This document shows, piece after piece, positions 61,861-64,000 of a stretch of DNA of 64,000 nucleotides (its first letter is position 1; every line of letters begins with the position of its first letter). Location of the stretch: assembly GCF_002288925.2 (NCBI RefSeq), contig NW_022098044.1, positions 15,982,462-16,046,461 of the forward strand. The letters run 5' to 3'. A model generated the notes under the pieces. The model saw only the letters and a list, made by a program, of their open reading frames with translations, made no database searches and was not told the DNA's origin. Made by a program: the position numbers and the translations under genes. This DNA is from Delphinapterus leucas. Its lineage: Eukaryota > Chordata > Mammalia > Artiodactyla > Monodontidae.

Positions 61861-62870
61861 TTTTTTTCATTCTGCTTGAAATCTTCCAGGTTCTTGGTAT
61901 AAAAGTAATTTTCAATTTAAACATGGACTTTATGTTCATTATCTTATTTGACTCTGAATCTTATTTAAATATTCTGTTTCAGCTGAATTCCATTCCTGTG
62001 GGTGAAAAGGGGAGGAATGCTGCCTTGTTACTATCAGGCAGAGGCAGAAGTCTTGGTTTTCCAATTGGCTTCCATTGACACTCAAGGGGGAGCTCCTCAT
62101 TAATTCTGGTTATAGGTAAGAATTCCATCTCCTTAGTAACCTCCATTGATACCTCCCATGCTGGAAGGACAAGAAGAGGCTCCCCACATGGCCTCCACTG
62201 ACACCATGCAGGTTTGGGTGGCCTCATTATCACTGGGTGGTGATGAAAGTCCTGACTTCCTATTAGGCCTCTATTGACAGCACCTCAGCAAGGAAGATTA
62301 GGGCACTTCATTACTGCCAGATGGGAGTGGAGGTAGGCTCCAGTGATACCATGATGGGGAGCTTTGTTACCACGTGCAAGGATGAAAGTCCTGGCTGCCT
62401 GACTTGGCCTCCTTTGACACCATTCCAGTGAGGATGTTGTGATGGCTCAGGACAGCCTGGTAAGGGTAGAAATCTAGGCTCCCCACTCAGCAGTAACTGG
62501 CATGGATGGAAGTGGAGCTGTGGTATTTGACTAGAGTAGTTATTGTTCAGAATTTCTTTAAGAGGCTGCTCCTTTCCTGATCCTTTGGCTAGAGAGACCA
62601 GGATTTTATTTGTGCTTTATTTTTTATTTTTTGTCACTTGGCATTTCCAGGTTGCTGCCTTCTTCTACTCCAAGTCTGAAATATATTAGGCAAAATTAAA
62701 TCCAAAGGTAGTTATCATCATGTTGTTGAGTCCCAAGGTCTCTCACAGGTCTGTCTACTTCTCTCCACTTTTCAGAGCCTTATTATATTTATTTTATATA
62801 TAATGTTTAGGATTTTCAGTTGTACTTAGAAAAGGAACAGGGAAAGTTATTCATCTTTCTGGAATCACAA
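61861..62870 (-). promoter_or_regulatory. L1-H 5'UTR with a short tandem array
   Basis: The stretch about 62060-62420 holds six units of roughly 50-75 bp sharing ggcctccattgacacc, near 62070, 62140, 62188, 62264, 62337 and 62404. It lies upstream of ORF1 in the minus-strand sense. It may once have acted as a promoter. No present activity can be judged. Confidence 0.75.
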
Positions 62871-64000
62871 GTTCATGCCTTCTTGAACGGAGGTTGTTCC
62901 CCTATATTGGATGACTCTAGCTCATTATGGGAACTATCCATTATTATACCTATTATACTATCTCTGGTCTAATGAACAATTTAATAGGTCTATTTATCCC
63001 AACCATAAGGCTCCAAGACCAGTATGCCTCAGGGATTCTTCTTTTCACTTTTCACAATTGTTTATGTCCATCCTTTAGAAATTTAGGTCTAAATGAATTT
63101 AAAACATTATTTAGCAATTTACCACTGTGTAATTTAAAGCAAATTATCATCTCTAATCCTCAGTTTTCTTATCTATTAGACTGTTGTATATTACTTTTCT
63201 GCTGTAATTGAGCCTATCTTTATCAGCCCCTCTTCTGCTTCTGATTTGCTATGTCTCAGTTGCCATGAGCAGAGAAAAAGCTCAGGTTAACTAAGAAAAA
63301 CCATTCCAGGAAGGACTCTCCTGTGAATAATGTGTATGAGGTTAGCCTGGTTAGGGTCATTCCTGGCTTTCTTATTTGTTCTTACACGTAGCACACTCTC
63401 TCAGGATTGTGTCTTCCAGAACTACTTATAATTTTTCTGTCTTTGCTCTCATTCATTTACAAAGCTTAGAAATCACTTTCTAAAAGTTTAGTATATTGAT
63501 TTCTGAGGAACTTAATATTTTGTTTGTTTTTTAATATCCCAGTTGGGGGGAGGAGTTAGAGACAAGAAGAATGGTATTGATTTAAAGGTTTCTAAGTGAG
63601 TTAAGTTCTGTGCTTCCTGAAATTTCCTACTTCCAACCACCATATTATGCAACACACAACTGCATTAGTTAGGGTATGATAAGCCATTGTAAAAGTAAAC
63701 ACTAAAATGTAAAAGGGCTATAAACACAATAGAAATCTACTTTTCATGAACACAGAAATCCAAGGCAAGTACTTCTGGTTAGCAGTGATTTGCTTACAGT
63801 GATTCAAGAACCCCAGCACCTTCCACCTTGTGACTCTGCCCCCAGCTAGGATCTAGTAAACATCTGCATACACCTAGTAGAAGCAGAGAGAATTATACAG
63901 GGATCTTCTAAAAAGCCTTATATTTTGCTGGTCATGCATTCTAGCCATATGCCCACCTACAGCTCTCTTAATGAGAAAGGAAAGCAGCATACTGGTGGAT
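62871..64000. other. unassigned sequence at the window end
   Basis: I see no gene. The stretch about 63115-63185 ('cctcagttttcttatctatt') weakly resembles a MIR. The stretch about 63660-63950 weakly resembles a common mammalian interspersed repeat ('accttccaccttgtgactctgcc'), but I cannot name the family. Confidence 0.4.

Larger units (their letters stand above)
57736..62870 (-). mobile_element. L1-H: older L1 on the minus strand, 5' end present, 3' end missing
   Basis: Read on the + strand, the complement of the ORF2 C-terminal area comes first, then RT, endonuclease, ORF1 and 5'UTR, ending near 62870 ('tcatctttctggaatcacaag'), typical of an L1M 5' end. The 3'UTR and the end of ORF2 are absent at the left side. 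It is of L1M type and diverged. No frame is intact. Confidence 0.88.

Overview
The window is mammalian nuclear DNA, most likely cetacean. This rests on six copies of a tRNA-Glu-type SINE of the kind that is abundant in whale and dolphin genomes (CHR-2-like, all on the + strand), one related CHR-1-like SINE that is also widespread in cetartiodactyls, and several young-looking L1 LINEs of cetartiodactyl type. I found no host protein-coding gene, no tRNA, rRNA or small RNA gene apart from the SINEs, and no CRISPR or prokaryotic feature. The window looks intergenic or deep intronic. Every open frame of any length that I can explain is an L1 remnant.

Layout. 1-7211: mixed sequence with an ancient L1 ORF2 relic cut by two SINEs, an inverted L1 3' end, a MIR and a small hAT transposon. 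7229-14046: L1-A, nearly full length, with an exact 17-bp target-site duplication (TSD) and a CpG-rich 5'UTR, so it is the youngest-looking element. 14064-24130: mostly unassigned sequence with one SINE, a MER1-type hAT with a perfect 8-bp TSD, MIRs, an L1M 3' end and an inverted L1M 3' end. 24135-57701: a deep nest of L1s. Fragment L1-Q is split by full-length L1-B (24649-32097, containing a SINE and a 400-N assembly gap). An older L1 (L1-G) is then split into four pieces by a composite of L1-C plus L1-D (34843-43896), by L1-E (44610-49859, with a SINE) and by L1-F (51499-57594, with an inverted CHR-1 SINE). 57736-62870: L1-H, an older L1 on the minus strand. 62871-64000: unassigned.

Each L1 encodes, or once encoded, ORF1p (coiled-coil RNA-binding chaperone) and ORF2p (endonuclease, reverse transcriptase, Cys-rich tail). 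The SINEs borrow ORF2p for mobilisation. All copies here are broken by stops, frameshifts or lost catalytic residues, so none should be autonomously active. The most interesting observations are two SINEs at the same nucleotide of two different L1s, a 9-kb L1+L1 composite inside a single TSD, overlapping ORF1/ORF2 junctions in the younger L1s versus long spacers in the older ones, and independent tandem arrays in three L1 5'UTRs. I do not see a previously undescribed biological system.
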